The translations under genes and the position numbers were made by a program. The notes beneath the pieces are model-generated. The model saw nothing but the letters and a program-made list of their open reading frames with translations, was not told where the DNA came from and made no database searches. A stretch of 64,000 nucleotides of DNA. Source: Hippophae tibetana. Taxonomy: Eukaryota; Streptophyta; Magnoliopsida; Rosales; Elaeagnaceae. This document shows, piece by piece, positions 1-11,690 of this stretch. Where the stretch lies: NCBI GenBank assembly GCA_037013495.1, contig CM072806.1, positions 27,220,001 to 27,284,000 on the forward strand, in the 5' to 3' direction. Each line of letters begins with the position of its first letter. Positions within the stretch are counted from its first letter, which is position 1.

Positions 1-850
1 GTCCCTTGACTGCGTGGACAAACTTAACAAAATAATATGTCAGAGAATCAATGATATATGAGTTACTAGTCATATGATATCCTGAATCAATAAGTCATGC
101 ATTTGAAGTAGAGAAATAAATACATAGCCAAATTCATCTCTATCATTAGTTACTCAAGAAACCTGAGAAGCGAAAGATGAAAGGGTTGTCAACACCATCT
201 CACTTAACATATTTCTTTTTTTCTAGCTTGCTTAATTTTGAATCACTTTAGATAGGTAAGCTTCTTAAAAAATAATCAATAATGTGCATGTTAATATTGA
301 AGCAGATATAAAATGAGTACTAGAGTCAAGAGAGAGTTCATGCCTTAGAATCGTCCTCTATGACAATAGGGGTTGTCTTTGTACTTCATGACATACATCA
401 AAATAAGCTCCTCGTGATTGGTAAAGACGTAGTGGTTGAAACCCAACTTCTAACTTCATCAAAACTCTAATCCAATCCATCTAGAAATATAAAGACATAA
501 TTATCAACAATACACTTTCTCATTTCCCAATATCAATGAAAAATGTCAAATCATTAGGTATTCATAAGATCATCCCAATTTTCCTTTTTCTATTCCACAC
601 TAGACAAAGTGATATATAAGCTTATCAATAATAAAACTAATGAGCTAATACTTGACTAGTGTATATCCAGCCCCTCCCTCAAACAAAAATTACTTATATG
701 TTAAATTCTTTATCTTTGAAATAGCCTTTCTCCATGTAATATTTTTCTTTCAAACAATATACATTTATGATATCTTGAAATAAACACGAAATTAGTATGA
801 TGAAACTTAGGTTGGTGCATAAAACAAAAAAAAATAACTATGATACCAAA
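1..850 (-). mobile_element. Decayed Ty1-copia fragment (gag and start of protease), cut by window edge
   Basis: Read on the minus strand, positions about 1-100 give a protease-like stretch with DSG followed by HMTSN, as in the copia aspartic protease, with small indels. Around 340-490 a frame starting FDEVRSWV with an LPI motif resembles the copia gag segment usually written LDEVRxRVLxxxPLPS. A TGGTATCA-like site at about 838-850 (minus strand) matches the initiator-Met-tRNA primer binding site of copia elements, so the 5' LTR should lie at higher coordinates. Several stops and frameshifts make it non-functional. The order PBS, gag, protease is consistent, but each similarity is weak on its own. 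Confidence 0.5.
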
Positions 851-1739
851 TTGCATTTTGAAAACTTTGATTTTATTGTTAGCCCGAATGGGTATTTATT
901 TTTTATACACATTTACAAGTCCTAATTAAGGAAAGATAATGTATTATAAATATTAAAAAAAAGAATAATAAATATTCCTACAATAACCAATGAATAATTT
1001 ACAAATAATATATACACAACCTAGTTTCCAATGAATTGTGTTTAAAAGCTCATTGCAGTGTTTATATTGAGTTCAAAATCAAATACATAATATAGAGTTG
1101 TTGTCATGATACCTTAAGAGCATTAGCGGTCCAACAAAAGGGAAAATATTTGTAATACTCTTGAGGCTTGTATATTCTTTATAACTATCATAATTTTTCA
1201 AAAATATCAAAGATGACTTCAATTTCAACGAAAGTTAAAGATAACGTCTAATTAATTGCATTTTCATTATATGTTTAAAATCGAATTATATCTTTAATTT
1301 TAAGATAAAAATTTAATTTCTATTATATTTTAATATTGAATTATCAATAATATTAAACTAATAAAAAATGTTACATTTTTATTTTATTATAATAATATAA
1401 AGCATAAAAACTAGAAAAATGAATAAATGCAAAAAAACAAATATTAAAAAAATATACACATATACTTATCAATTAAGAAAATAAAATTGAAATGGATACA
1501 ATGAATAAAATTATTTTTTTATTATCTATCCCAAATCACATGTAGTAAAATAGTTAGTTTTATTTTTAATTATCTATAAGTAGTTTGGGTCCAATACAAA
1601 AGATGAAGAAAAAGAGATGTATTTCTCTAAATGGGCAAAGGGCGTTAATTGAGTTGATAACATAATTTGAGATGTTAAGTGGAGGTGTAAAGACAAGGTG
1701 TTAGATTCAAGAAACTCTAAACTATATATGTTACACTTC
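851..1739. other. AT-rich stretch without a gene
   Basis: No coding pattern on either strand. The part next to 850 may be the 5' LTR of the minus-strand copia fragment (its primer-binding-like site abuts here), but no second LTR copy is present to fix the ends. Runs of A/T dominate 1200-1600. Confidence 0.4.
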
Positions 1740-3217
1740 TACCATTCTTCCTAAAACTATTAAGAAAACCTTACAGGATGTACATTGAGTCAACTTCATG
1801 CAAAAAGAACTTAATTAGTTTCAAAGAAACAATGTCTAGTATCTTGTTCCTAGACTAAAAGATAAGCATACAACTAGTACAATGTTATTGTACAAGAATA
1901 AAAAGGATGAAAATGGTGTGATTTCCATAAACAAATCTAGGTTGGTAGCCCAAGGTTAATAATCAAATCGAGGGTATTAATTTTGAAGAAACCTTTGCCC
2001 CTATTGCTCCTTTTGAATTAGTCAAATTGTTTAACTTGTTACTTCAAGTTTAAGTCATATAAAATGAATGTAAAAAGTGCATTCCTTATTGGTGTGATCA
2101 AAGATGAAGTCTATGTTAAGCAACCCAAAGGTTTTGAATATTCACATTTTCCTAATCATGTAATATGATTAAGGAAATCCTTGTATATCTTAAAGCAAGC
2201 TCCTCTTGTCTAGTATAAGTGTCTAGCCACCTTTCTTCTCAACAATGGGTTTCAAAAAGATAGAGGCAACAAGATTCCCTTTGTTCATAGAGACAAAAGA
2301 GAAGTGGTAGTGGCTCAAATTTACGTTGATGATATCATCTTCGAGTCTATGAAAGATGTTCTTGCTCAAGAGTTTACTCTGACTATGCAAAATGAATTAA
2401 AGATGAGTTCAGTTGGAGAACTGAAATTGTTCCTTAGGTTTCAAGTTAAGCAATTGAAAGATGAAATCTTTCTTTTCCAAGCCAATTATGCCAAGGAACT
2501 TTATAAGAAGTTTGGTCTGGATAAGACTAAATCATCTTATACTCCAATGATTACCTTAGTTAAACTTCATCAAGATCCCTCAGGAAAAGAAGTGAAGCAG
2601 AATTTCTCTAGCCATCATGATATCTCCTTTAATGTTAGAGTTTGTGCAAGATTTCAGGCTTGTCTCCAAAAGCCTCACATTGGTGCAGTGAGAAGGATCA
2701 TCAAGTATATTAGTGGGACATTGGAGTTTGGAATATGGTATCCTTGTGATATAACAACTTATGGTATTCTGATATAGATTAAGGAAGGTACAATGATGAC
2801 ATAAAGATTACTTCAAATGGGTGATTATACTTAGGAAACTCTTTGATTTCTTGGCATAATAAGAAGTAAAGTTTTATGTCCATTTCAACGGATAAGGTAA
2901 AATATCTAGCAACTGGTTTGTGGTGCTCTCAACTCCTATGGATGAAGTAGATATTAAGTGTCTATGGTATCAAAATATAAGATGTAGTCGTGCTTTGTGA
3001 CAACACTAGTGCCATCTACATTTTAAAAAACCATGTCCAACATTCAAGAACCAAAAACATTAACATACAATACCACTTCATTAGAAACTTAGTATAATAT
3101 AACACACTATTGTTGCAATATATCAAGACTGATCTTCAATTATTTTATTTGTTTACTAAATCATTTGATTCTCTCACATTTGAATCTCTAAGGAAGGCTA
3201 CTAGTGTTAGCAACTGA
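1740..3217 (+). pseudogene. Degenerate Ty1-copia reverse transcriptase and RNase H
   Basis: Translating across frames gives the copia RT in order: the ELNQF-like start and LVPR..K segment (1770-1860), KSRLVAQG (1935-1955), a FEETFAPI-like segment (1985-2005), the NVKSAFL-like motif (2065-2085), and then an open stretch 2304-2777 with the catalytic YVDD box (QIYVDDIIF) and the LKLFLRFQVKQ segment. RNase H follows from about 2765: a decayed SDADW-type start, ISWHNKK near 2845-2870, and the LFTKSF.SLTFESLRK end near 3145-3200. Stops and frameshifts throughout mean no functional polyprotein. Motif spelling is closest to SIRE/Tork-type copia elements, but the lineage is not settled. Confidence 0.85.
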
Positions 3218-3580
3218 TTATGCGATTACAGTGTATGTTATTCAAGTTGTGTGGTTACTTGAAGAGTTTTTGTGTGTGTTTTTAGCATTATGCATGTTTC
3301 TATTCAATATGTTAATGTTCATCTTGTGTTTTTTTTACATGTGTTGCATATTATGGTTTATTACTTCAATATGTCTTTACTTATTATATGAGTGGCTAGT
3401 ATTACTACATGTACATATGTCTTATCTCCCTTATATAGAAGTGTTCCTTTGACTCTATGTGTCAAAAAGGAAAATAATTTTGTTTGCATAACTCGTCATT
3501 GATTATATGTTTTATGCATGGGATATGAGTATAGGTTTTCACTGCATCATGTTTGCCTAACATGTATACATATGGAGGAG
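3218..3580 (+). mobile_element. 3' untranslated tail and polypurine tract of the copia element
   Basis: Between the RNase H end and a purine-rich GGAGGAG tract at 3574-3580 lies T-rich sequence with no convincing protein. The hydrophobic 82-aa frame at 3204-3452 is judged to come from T-richness. The tract is followed by TGTAATATAA, a plausible start of the 3' LTR. Confidence 0.45.
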
Positions 3581-5234
3581 TGTAATATAAAGTTAGAGAG
3601 TTGTGTCATGTTTGTGTGTTTCTATATTGCATGTTTGATTGCATTTATCCTATCAATACATATTGTGTAGGGATAACACAATAGTATTTGGCTAGACTTC
3701 ATGTAGGTATGTATGATATGTTCACGGGTATATGTTGTTTCGTTGTGCAAGATACTAATGTAGCTAGAGACTATGAAGCTTAGGTGGAATTAGAGTTTAG
3801 ACATGTAGCATAGAGTATGCATCAAGATGGATATGATGATTCATAAATATGGATGGAGAATGAAAATACATATGCATTTGGAGTAGGTGTGTTGGGATGT
3901 ATAGGTTATGTATCAGAGTTTTTTCACAAGAATAAAATTATTTAGGCCATCTTGCATGAATTTATCGTGTATTAATGTTGAGTCTATTTAGTTGTGCAGT
4001 GTATCGTGTAGTCTTGTAATTCCTATATGTCTTTTTGGCATTCTTATGTTCAAAACCCTGAGTCTATTTTAATTTACATAGTGTTTTGTCTTCCTTAATG
4101 TAAGATTAGTTACTTATAGTTCAGTAATTTATACACTCACATGGTTAAAATACTTTATATGTTTACATGTTTACACATACTACCACAGGTTAGGTTCACG
4201 TAGTTTGCATGCTAGGTTATGCTTATGCATTATTGTTCTTTTTTGTTAGTTTGTGGGTATTTTAAAAAATTACTTTGTAGCTTTTTCAAACATAAAACAA
4301 GTTTGTTACTGCTCATTGAGATCCTCATTAAGGTACTTGTTTTTGTTGGTTGACGCAATTTAATGGCTATTACCCTCGTCGACATGGTTAGTGAGAACTT
4401 ACTAAATTGGTTAACGAGGTGGTTGGCAAAGAGCTTAGTAGCCTAAGAGTGTTATTTAGTTGGAAGATTGTTTTCTAAATTTTAAATCATTATTACTTTG
4501 AGTGTTATTTAGTATTATTGATTCGTTGAGTAGTTTGCAAATATTTTTTATGGTTGGGTTAATTAAAATTTAATTATCAACCAAGACATATATTGCATTT
4601 AGGTACGTATGCATGAGATTTTCATTATCTTAGGTTTCATGATATTGACCATTGGTGATTGCATCATATCATATGGATGTAAGGGTTTGGATGAGAGCCA
4701 GATTTGACTTGGATCAGAGTTGTTGTGGAGACAATAGATGATGACTGTTAGGCGAAGTTGGATATATTTCTCCAACTGTAAGAAGTATTAGCTTATATCA
4801 TTTTTGGGTTATGAACTACTGATTTACTTTCATAGTGAATTTATTGTTGCCAAATAGTTGTCTTAAGCAACCCATAGATTGATTGCATGTCATGTTAGTA
4901 CAATCAGGATTTTGCTCAAATATGAATTTTCCATGGGAGGATTTAATTGTGCTTGAAAAAAAATTCTTTCTTTCTATCACTTGTTTTCTTTTTGTATATC
5001 TATTATTTTATATCATGGTTCCTGTATCCTTCTCTTTATTACTTTCCCATAACTGTTGTATATTAAACTATTAGTTTGACTGTTTAATGTGTTTGACTAT
5101 TATGCCCGGCATATTTGATTATTATTTTATATGTTTATCTTGTTTTCATTGTGTGCAAGTTAAGAGAGAGTCTTAATGAGTCTATATCTCTTTGACACGA
5201 TTATGTTTCGGATCGTGAATTTGTCAACCCAAAG
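3581..5234 (+). repeat. Possible 3' LTR and unassigned T-rich sequence
   Basis: Position 3581 is the likely first base of a 3' LTR, because it starts with TG directly after a polypurine tract. The other LTR is not in the window, so the end cannot be set. The stretch is T-rich on this strand and contains no supported gene up to the next copia fragment. Confidence 0.3.
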
Positions 5235-6300
5235 AAAAGGTACTAAGTTTACTAAAATTTTCTCACCTATTTTTAAGCGTAGATCTATTAGATTATTATT
5301 GTCTCTAGTTATGCATAATAATATGGAACTTGGCTAATTGAATGTGAAAAATGCTTACATGGTTACCATGATGAGGAAATTTTCTTGAAATAACCAAGGG
5401 TTTTGTGAAAAAAGATAAGGGTGACATAGTATGTCTTTTGAAGAAGTCATTGTATAACTTGAAGTAATCTTCAAGAAATTGGTATAAGAGATTCGAAAAT
5501 TTTGTTTTGAATATTGGCTTCAAAAGGAGCAAGCATGACAATTGTATGTATTTGAGAGGTAAAAATATCTCTTCTATGTATATTTATTAATATATATTGA
5601 TAGGTCATTATGACCAGTCTCAAATTACCAAGTTGAAGGACCAACTTAGCTTAGAATTTGAGATAAAGGATCTTAGGTATGCCAAAAATGTTTTAGGATG
5701 AAAGTTTATAAGAGAGAGAGAAAAAGCATATTTCTTTCCTAAGAGGGATATTGTGAGAAGATACTTAAGATCTAACATGATCAATGCTAAGTCAACTATA
5801 ACTCTAATAGCTTCATATTTCAAGTTGTCAACCTCGGACTCTCCTTGATTGAAGGAGGAAATAAATGAAAAAAAGGTTCCTTATGCAAGTGCGGTGTGTA
5901 ACTTGATATATTTTATCATTTGTACAAGAATAGATATTTCATATGATTCAAGTTTGGTGAGCCATTGCATGGAAAATCTAAGTGAAAATCATTGGAGGTA
6001 GTGAATTGGGCGATGAGGTATCTTTGAGGTACGACTAGAGTTGGCATTCTCTTTGAGCACTACAATGAGTTGAATGTTGGAGTGATGGGCTATGTGAATT
6101 TTTTCTTTATCAGTGATCGTGATAAGAGGTGGTCTATCACAGGGTACTTGTTTGGTTTTGAAGGAAACTTGATGAGTTGGAAGACCAATTTACAATCAAT
6201 AGTGACATTATGTTCTATCAAGACAGAGTTTGTTTTTGTAATAGAAATGGTGAAGGAAGCTATGTGGTTAAAGGTTTGGCTAATTGAAAGTTTATAGGAT
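5235..6300 (+). pseudogene. Second degenerate Ty1-copia RT/RNase H fragment
   Basis: A frame running through stops reads FTKIFSPIFKRRSIRLLLSLV then LNVKNAY (5255-5360), matching the copia segment before and including the LDVKTAFL motif. This is followed by relics of the polymerase, and QITKLKDQLSLEFEIKDL (5618-5675) corresponds to the LKxxLSxEFEMKDL block just after the YVDD box. The open frame 6070-6297 carries the RNase H region: YVNFFFISDRDKRWSITGYLF and MSWKTNLQSIVTL..IKTEFV. The fragment stops abruptly at about 6297, where a dispersed repeat begins. It is a different copy from the 1740-3217 fragment. Confidence 0.8.
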
Positions 6301-6597
6301 TATGGACCTGATTAATCTAGAGGAGGTGAATAGGTTATTTTTAATTTTATTAATTTATAATTTAATAACCTAAACAAAACGGTCAGGTATATAATCATGT
6401 GTAAGAATAAAGTTCGAAAATAAAATAATAACATACAATATTTTTAGGTGGAAACAACCTAGGCCACAACCATGACCTAAGAGGAAAACCACCGGTCTAT
6501 CGGACCACCTAACGTTTCACAATGAAAAACAAATATTTTAGTACAAACTCGATCTTATGCTACCCTTCCTAGAATATTGTCCCAATGTACCTTATTT
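6283..6597 (-). repeat. Dispersed ~315-bp repeat, copy 1
   Basis: This block matches 8641-8955 over its full length in direct orientation with scattered substitutions and 1-2 base gaps. Shared landmarks are a GGACCT(A/G)ATTAA start, TAACCTAAACAAAACGGTCA, TTTTTAGGTGGAAACAACCT, and a CCCAATGTAC end. On the minus strand the CCTCYATCTAGGTT-like end resembles the terminus of many copia LTRs (the strand given reflects this reading). Family assignment is an inference. Confidence 0.7.
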
Positions 6598-8049
6598 ATT
6601 TTCTCTATTTTCTTTCATTTTGTTTGATTTCTTCTCAAGCTTGTGCTATAGTTAATGTCTATGGCTTATTAGTCGTAAAATCCATGTAAGGATAGGGACT
6701 TGGAGAGAGTAAAAGTGTGTATGCCATTATGTTGTGGTAACTCTCATCTGTGTTTACCTTTCTAACGAACTAGTTCCCTTCGTTCTTTGATATCAAATTT
6801 TAAGTTTTTGTTTCTATTACTGAATGTTCGAATTTACATTTCTAGGTTTTCCATTAGTCATTTTTTTCCTTGAATATATTTTTGGGTTTGGTTTCAAATT
6901 TTATTATCATTAAAATATTGTGTTTTTGCTCATTCTACCAATCATTTATTTATTTGTCTACGCGATTATCCATCTCTATTGAATACCAAAATTCATGTGC
7001 ATTTTTCACCCATATAAAACCTTAGCAAATTGCTTCAAAATCTTTTCAATTTTCTTTTTCACATATTGATTTTGTTAATCTATATTTGAATTTTTATCTT
7101 GATCTTTCATTGATTGAGCCATAACATTCTGGTAGTGTCATCTAGATTTTCTTTCCTCTATAGTGCATTTTTCCTTTATTTATTCTCCTATTAAGGGAGG
7201 TATATGCATATATCTCTGTTCCATATCTCTTTTATAATACTAATTTTGTCATCTTTATTTTTATTCAAAGAAAGGCATTCATATGCTTTTTATTTCTTAT
7301 TAGATTGTTATGAAATTAAACTTAAGGATTAGAGTTGATTTCTAAACTTTTTTTTCATTGTGTGAAATATATGGTATGTTAGGAAATTATAAGAACATAG
7401 TTGCAGGAGAAGTCCAATCAGGTCAACTTATTTTCTGCCTGCAGAATTTGCAGGCTCTCAATAAATTTTCTTGTTTATTTAAATTTATTTTAATATAAAA
7501 TCTATAGCTTCAAAATCTTTGGAATTCATATGCAACGATGTTTTCAAACAGAGGAAAGAGCAAGGAGACTTTTGCACAATGTATCATTGATGTTAAAACA
7601 AGAACAATGTCTTTTAAGTATTACTCCTTCCCACTCCTGGTTCCATAATTCCTTGCATTCTAGTTATGATCCTTTTTATGATGATGTATGTGCGTCCTAC
7701 CGTTGATCATGGTGTTCATAGAAAAAGAATTATTAGACTTGTAGCAGCTGGACATGGACTTCTAGCTCCTAAACTAAATGCAATTCTTGAGAAAAAAAAA
7801 TTAGTCTACCAATCTAGATCTAAAGATTGGTAATCATTAAAATTTAATCTACCAATCTGGATCTAAAAATTTAGTCTACCAATAGTAGTAGTCGTTAAAA
7901 ATCTTGTGACTTTAAGATTATTTTTGCATAAAGATATTTGGGGTATCATTTGCATGGTTCAGTCAAGATGTTCCAAAACCAAATATCACTAAACCACTAT
8001 AATTGTGTGAGATAATTAGACCACTGATCCCACCAGAAATGACTTAGAT
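6598..8049. other. Gene-free region between repeat copies
   Basis: T-rich to about 7380, then mixed sequence. At 7800-7900 a short phrase, TTTAGTCTACCAAT or close variants, occurs three times within about 100 bp, with a fourth looser copy near 8185. No coding region could be supported. Confidence 0.5.
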
Positions 8050-8190
8050 TAGGAGTGTTCACGATCTGATATAGTTTGGGTTTGAGTAAAAAATATTAAC
8101 CAAATTGGATCGGATCAGACCATTTGGCTATTAAAAATATTGTAACCGGATAGTTTGGTCCGGTTTGTTTAACGATTTTCAACGTTTTAG
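8050..8190 (+). repeat. hAT-like terminal fragment (possible)
   Basis: Starts TAGGAGTGTTCACGATC and is rich in CGGATCGGATC / GGTCCGGTTTG phrases, a style seen at the ends of many plant hAT-type non-autonomous elements. No matching inverted end or target duplication was found, so it is at best a truncated end. Confidence 0.3.
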
Positions 8191-8640
8191 TCTACTAATA
8201 ATACATAAATATGATATAATTTAATAGGAGGTAGACTACCATAACAAAATAGTTCTCATGAACCAAAGCATGCCAACCTGTCTTCTTTAGTCTGCACAAT
8301 CATCATTTGGATTTGTGTTATCTACACTTGCACACCCTTAACCAGCACCCTCAGCTACACTACTAGCATTGCCATTACTTGCACTACTCGTATCGTATGG
8401 TCATTACTCCAACTCTATACACCAACATATGTAACTGCATTGTAATGTATACTAAAAAGCTCTTTAGCAGCTAAAATTAAAATTAAAATAATAATCATAA
8501 AATAACTTTAAAAAATAGCATATCCAGTCCATAACACCTAATATATTGTTATTTCACAGAATGTTCACCGGCTACAAAGTAATCTAATACATATTGTAGC
8601 AAACAAAAGTCATCTAAAATACAAGAAGCTTTAAGATACA

Positions 8641-8955
8641 ACATTGAAAGTTTATACGATATGGACCTAATTAACCTAGATGGAGGTAAATAGGTTATTT
8701 TTAATTTTATCAATCTATAATTTGATAACCTAAACAAAACGGTCAAGCATGCAATCGTGTGTAAAAATAAGTACAGAAATAAAAGAATTACACACGATAT
8801 TTTTAGGTGGAAACAACCTAGGTCACAACTATGATCTAAGAGGAAAACCACTGGTCCACTAGACCACCTAACTTTCCACTATGAAAATCAAATGTTCAAG
8901 TACAAACTCGGTCTTATGTTACCCTCCCTAGGATACTACCCCAATGTACTTTACT
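8641..8955 (-). repeat. Dispersed ~315-bp repeat, copy 2
   Basis: Direct-orientation partner of 6283-6597, about 2.36 kb away. Copy 2 keeps ACACACGATATTTTTAGGTG where copy 1 has ACATACAATATTTTTAGGTG, and the pair looks roughly 85% alike by eye. Sequences outside the blocks are unrelated, so this is two insertions of one family or two truncated LTRs rather than a recent local duplication. Confidence 0.7.
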
Positions 8956-9590
8956 TACGAGCCCCTACTCTGTTTTCAAAGTTTCCAATATTAGCATAAG
9001 CAGTTTTCATACCAACGTTCCAATAAGCTTCCCGCCAATCAAATACATTCCTGAATTAACTGCAAAATAGTTAGCACAAAAAAACAAGTGCTCGTGTGTG
9101 TTCTAAAATGGATTTAATAATGAATAATCTTAACTAGATGATTCAAAATATATGTCACTTAAATCAAATCAACTGGTTAATCCTAGAGCAAAAAGATTAA
9201 GCACAAGTTAAATAAAAATAGTTTCTTTAAAGATTAATAATCAAATCAAATAACTATGATATGAAAAAAAAATTATTTGATCTAATGATAGATATATTAA
9301 ACTTAATTGAAATATTTTTTGGATGTTATTGCTTGTGAAATTTGTTTTTGTTGTTTGGTTGATTGAAGATATTTTGCTATGAATAGTGATTTATTTTTAT
9401 TTCTTTGGTTTAAATGATGCATAACTCCTTGAAAAATTTGAATATTGTCTAAGTGATGAATAATTTTTACGTATGTTTCATTTTTACAAATTAAAATATT
9501 TATGATCACTTTTCTTGAATTTTGAATTGCTATGGTAATTTAGAAAATGTTTATGTAAGTATGGAATTTGACTAATATTTGTGGTATCAC
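8956..9590. other. Gene-free stretch
   Basis: AT-rich. No coding pattern, inverted ends or second copy in the window were recognised. Confidence 0.4.
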
Positions 9591-9778
9591 AGTGCTTAGA
9601 ATTTGTTTGATTTTCTCTCGAGGCGAAATTATAGATAACATTTAACTAAGAAAATGATTTAGGTCATCTTTGGATCGTTTGAGCCTTTCTATCTACCTTT
9701 ACATGCTTTATCCATAGTATACCTCTTTTGAGCTTCAAAGTTCTATATATATTTTTATTTCATTTCAAAAGCCTACTT

Positions 9779-9780
9779 AT

Positions 9781-9820
<40 letters not shown>
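9779..9820. repeat. (TA)n(TG)n microsatellite
   Basis: About nine TA units directly followed by about twelve TG units. Confidence 0.9.
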
Positions 9821-9888
9821 CAAATATATCTATTTTTCTTATCGAACTAACATTTGACAATTGTTAGTAAATAATTAATGATATATCA

Positions 9889-10010
9889 AAAAAAAAAGAG
9901 GATACTGAAGAAAAAAAATAGAAAAAAAACAGAAAAAAAAACAGAAAAAAAGAAAAAAAGAAAAAAAATAGAAATAAAAATAGAAATAGAAATAGAAATA
10001 AATAAAAAGA
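9889..10010. repeat. GAAAAA/TAGAAA low-complexity tract
   Basis: Purine-rich slippage tract: GAAAAAAA-type units, then four TAGAAA-type units. It produces a spurious Phe/Ile/Ser-rich frame on the minus strand. Confidence 0.85.
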
Positions 10011-11039
10011 TTATTGTATGTGATGTTAAATCCCAAATTGGGAAGTATTTATTGTAATGATAGAAGATCTCTTGTTTCAATCCTAAAATGGTGTTTAGGA
10101 AAAAATGAGCTAAACATATCCTTTATCCTACCTTTACCTAAGCCATACATTACAAGCTTAATAAAGTCCTATTGATTTTTGGTTGTGTTTGTCTACATTA
10201 GTGGAGAGAGAAATGAAAAATAAACGTATGAGATTTGTGATTTCATTAAAATCTGTTTGATTTTATATTTGGATAAACTGATCCGGATTACATGTGATAA
10301 AATATGAAAAGACTTCACACACACACTAAAATTCATCGTGAAAATGTAATATATTTTTAAATTGATTTTGATACTTAGATAAAATTCTTTTATTTCTTTG
10401 AGTTATGTAATTTGGAATTACTAAAAAGAAATATTTTGAAAATCACTATTTAAAATGCAGTTATCTTTGTTTTATTTCTTTCCTTTTGCTCGAGGACTAG
10501 CAAAAACTTAATTTTGGGGGTGTTGATAACTGTATTTTATATAGTTATTTTCATCTATTTTATTAATTATAATTGTTATATTCTTCATATTTTTAGTTAA
10601 TTTTAGTTTAATAAATTAGTATTTTGTGTTTTTTTGATATTTTGAGAAAATTAAATAATTTGTATCGAAAGCTTACTTAATTGCAAATTTATGTCCAAAA
10701 ATATAATTTCAAATAATAGAGTTCTTAATTGCAAATTATAAAAGTCGAAAATATAATTTAAATTAAAATCAGGCTTAATTTTAATTATTAAAAGTTTAAA
10801 AATTTAATTTAAATTAGAAAGGGCTTAACTGTAATTAAAGAAAGTTTAAAATTTAATTTTAAATAAATTTGTGGGTCAAAATGCAATTAATTAAAGTTTA
10901 AATTTCTGCGCAGGTGAGAAAAGTCCGCGCGTAGTATCTCACGCGCGCAGCGTGGACCGTCCGATCAGCGAAGAAATGGCTACAATGCGCGCGTCTCTAC
11001 CAAACCCGACCAACTCGCGTGGATGCATATTCTGTCTTT

Positions 11040-11252
11040 CACGTGGCTCGGTGCCCCGAGTGGAGCTCACATGTCGCGTAGGCCGGCGTGCAGGTGGGAC
11101 CCACGTGTCTGACGCGTCCAGCCGCTGTCCCCCACACGTTGCGCACGCCTCTGATCTCGTGCGTTGATCTCTGCGTGCAACCGGATTGTCAGCGAATGAA
11201 ATGTTGCCACGTGTTCGCATTAATCCTTGCAGGAATCAGAAGCTGACACGTG
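11040..11252. promoter_or_regulatory. Cluster of four G-box (CACGTG) motifs in LTR U3
   Basis: Palindromic CACGTG at 11040-11045, 11102-11107, 11208-11213 and 11247-11252. G-boxes are the core of plant bZIP/bHLH sites and of ABA-response elements. Function here is inferred from motif density and from a TATA box about 190 bp further on. Confidence 0.6.
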
Positions 11253-11444
11253 GTAGCGTGAATTTAAAAAATGAGCAGTGACGAGCACGTTACACTGTTT
11301 GCGTTTTCGATACAATTTTACGTTTTCGATACATTTTGTCCCCGCACGCGTATTAATTAATGAATTTCTCCACCCTTTTTTGTCCCCCGTGTGTATTAAA
11401 AATATATATATATTTAAATGTATTTTTTTAAAAAAAATTGATGT

Positions 11445-11453
11445 TATAAATAG
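11445..11453 (+). promoter_or_regulatory. TATA box of the gypsy LTR
   Basis: TATAAATAG followed by GGGGATAGTAGGAGAGAG, the usual pattern of a plant LTR promoter and start of R. The consensus is good; activity is unknown. Confidence 0.5.
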
Positions 11454-11690
11454 GGGATAGTAGGAGAGAGTAAAAAAAAATTTGGAGAGTTTAGTTTTTG
11501 AGATTTTTGGTATTGTTCGATTTTGGACTGCAGAACACAACAAAAGCCAAAAACTCACACCGTGGTACACAATTTGTCTCTACTAGGACACACATCAAAC
11601 TATGTATTTCTAACTTCTTTTTATGTTTTTACCCCGTTACAAACATTTATTCTTCTTTAATTGCAATAAGTACTTTCAGGTATAAATATT

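Larger units (their letters stand above)
9591..10520 (+). mobile_element. 3' internal (non-coding) end of a Ty3/gypsy element with polypurine tract
   Basis: At 10489-10520 the sequence reads GCTCGAGGACTAGCAAAAAC, then TTAATTTTGGGGG. This phrase is characteristic of the zone just before the 3' LTR in plant Tat/Athila-type gypsy elements, with the G-rich run as polypurine tract. Upstream sequence is non-coding and includes a (TA)n(TG)n microsatellite (9779-9820) and a GAAAAA-rich low-complexity run (9889-10010). No gypsy polymerase precedes it, so the element is 5' truncated or lies mostly outside recognition. Confidence 0.65.
10521..11690 (+). repeat. Gypsy-type 3' LTR with CpG-rich U3 (3' end uncertain)
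   Basis: Begins TGTTGATAACTG immediately after the G-rich polypurine tract, as expected for an LTR start. AT-rich sequence is followed at 10905-11300 by a sharply GC- and CpG-rich block (GCGCGC, ACGCGT and CGCGTGG phrases). A TATAAATAG box lies at 11445-11453, followed by purine-rich sequence that would be the transcript start (R). Four CACGTG G-boxes (11040, 11102, 11208, 11247) lie 200-400 bp upstream of that box. The partner LTR is absent, so the 3' limit is estimated. Confidence 0.65.

Noticed and set aside
3204..3452. 82-aa hydrophobic frame resembling a membrane protein
   Set aside because: T-rich copia 3' untranslated sequence; hydrophobicity follows from T content, and no real start context.
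8549..8851. 100-aa minus-strand frame
   Set aside because: Crosses into the dispersed repeat copy and is not conserved as a frame in the other copy at 6283-6597.
9886..10080. Phe/Ile/Ser-rich 64-aa frame on the minus strand
   Set aside because: Translation of a GAAAAA-type low-complexity tract.
10939..11220. Arg/Thr-rich open frames on both strands
   Set aside because: They coincide exactly with the CpG-rich part of the gypsy LTR, where few stop codons are expected. No protein family resemblance.
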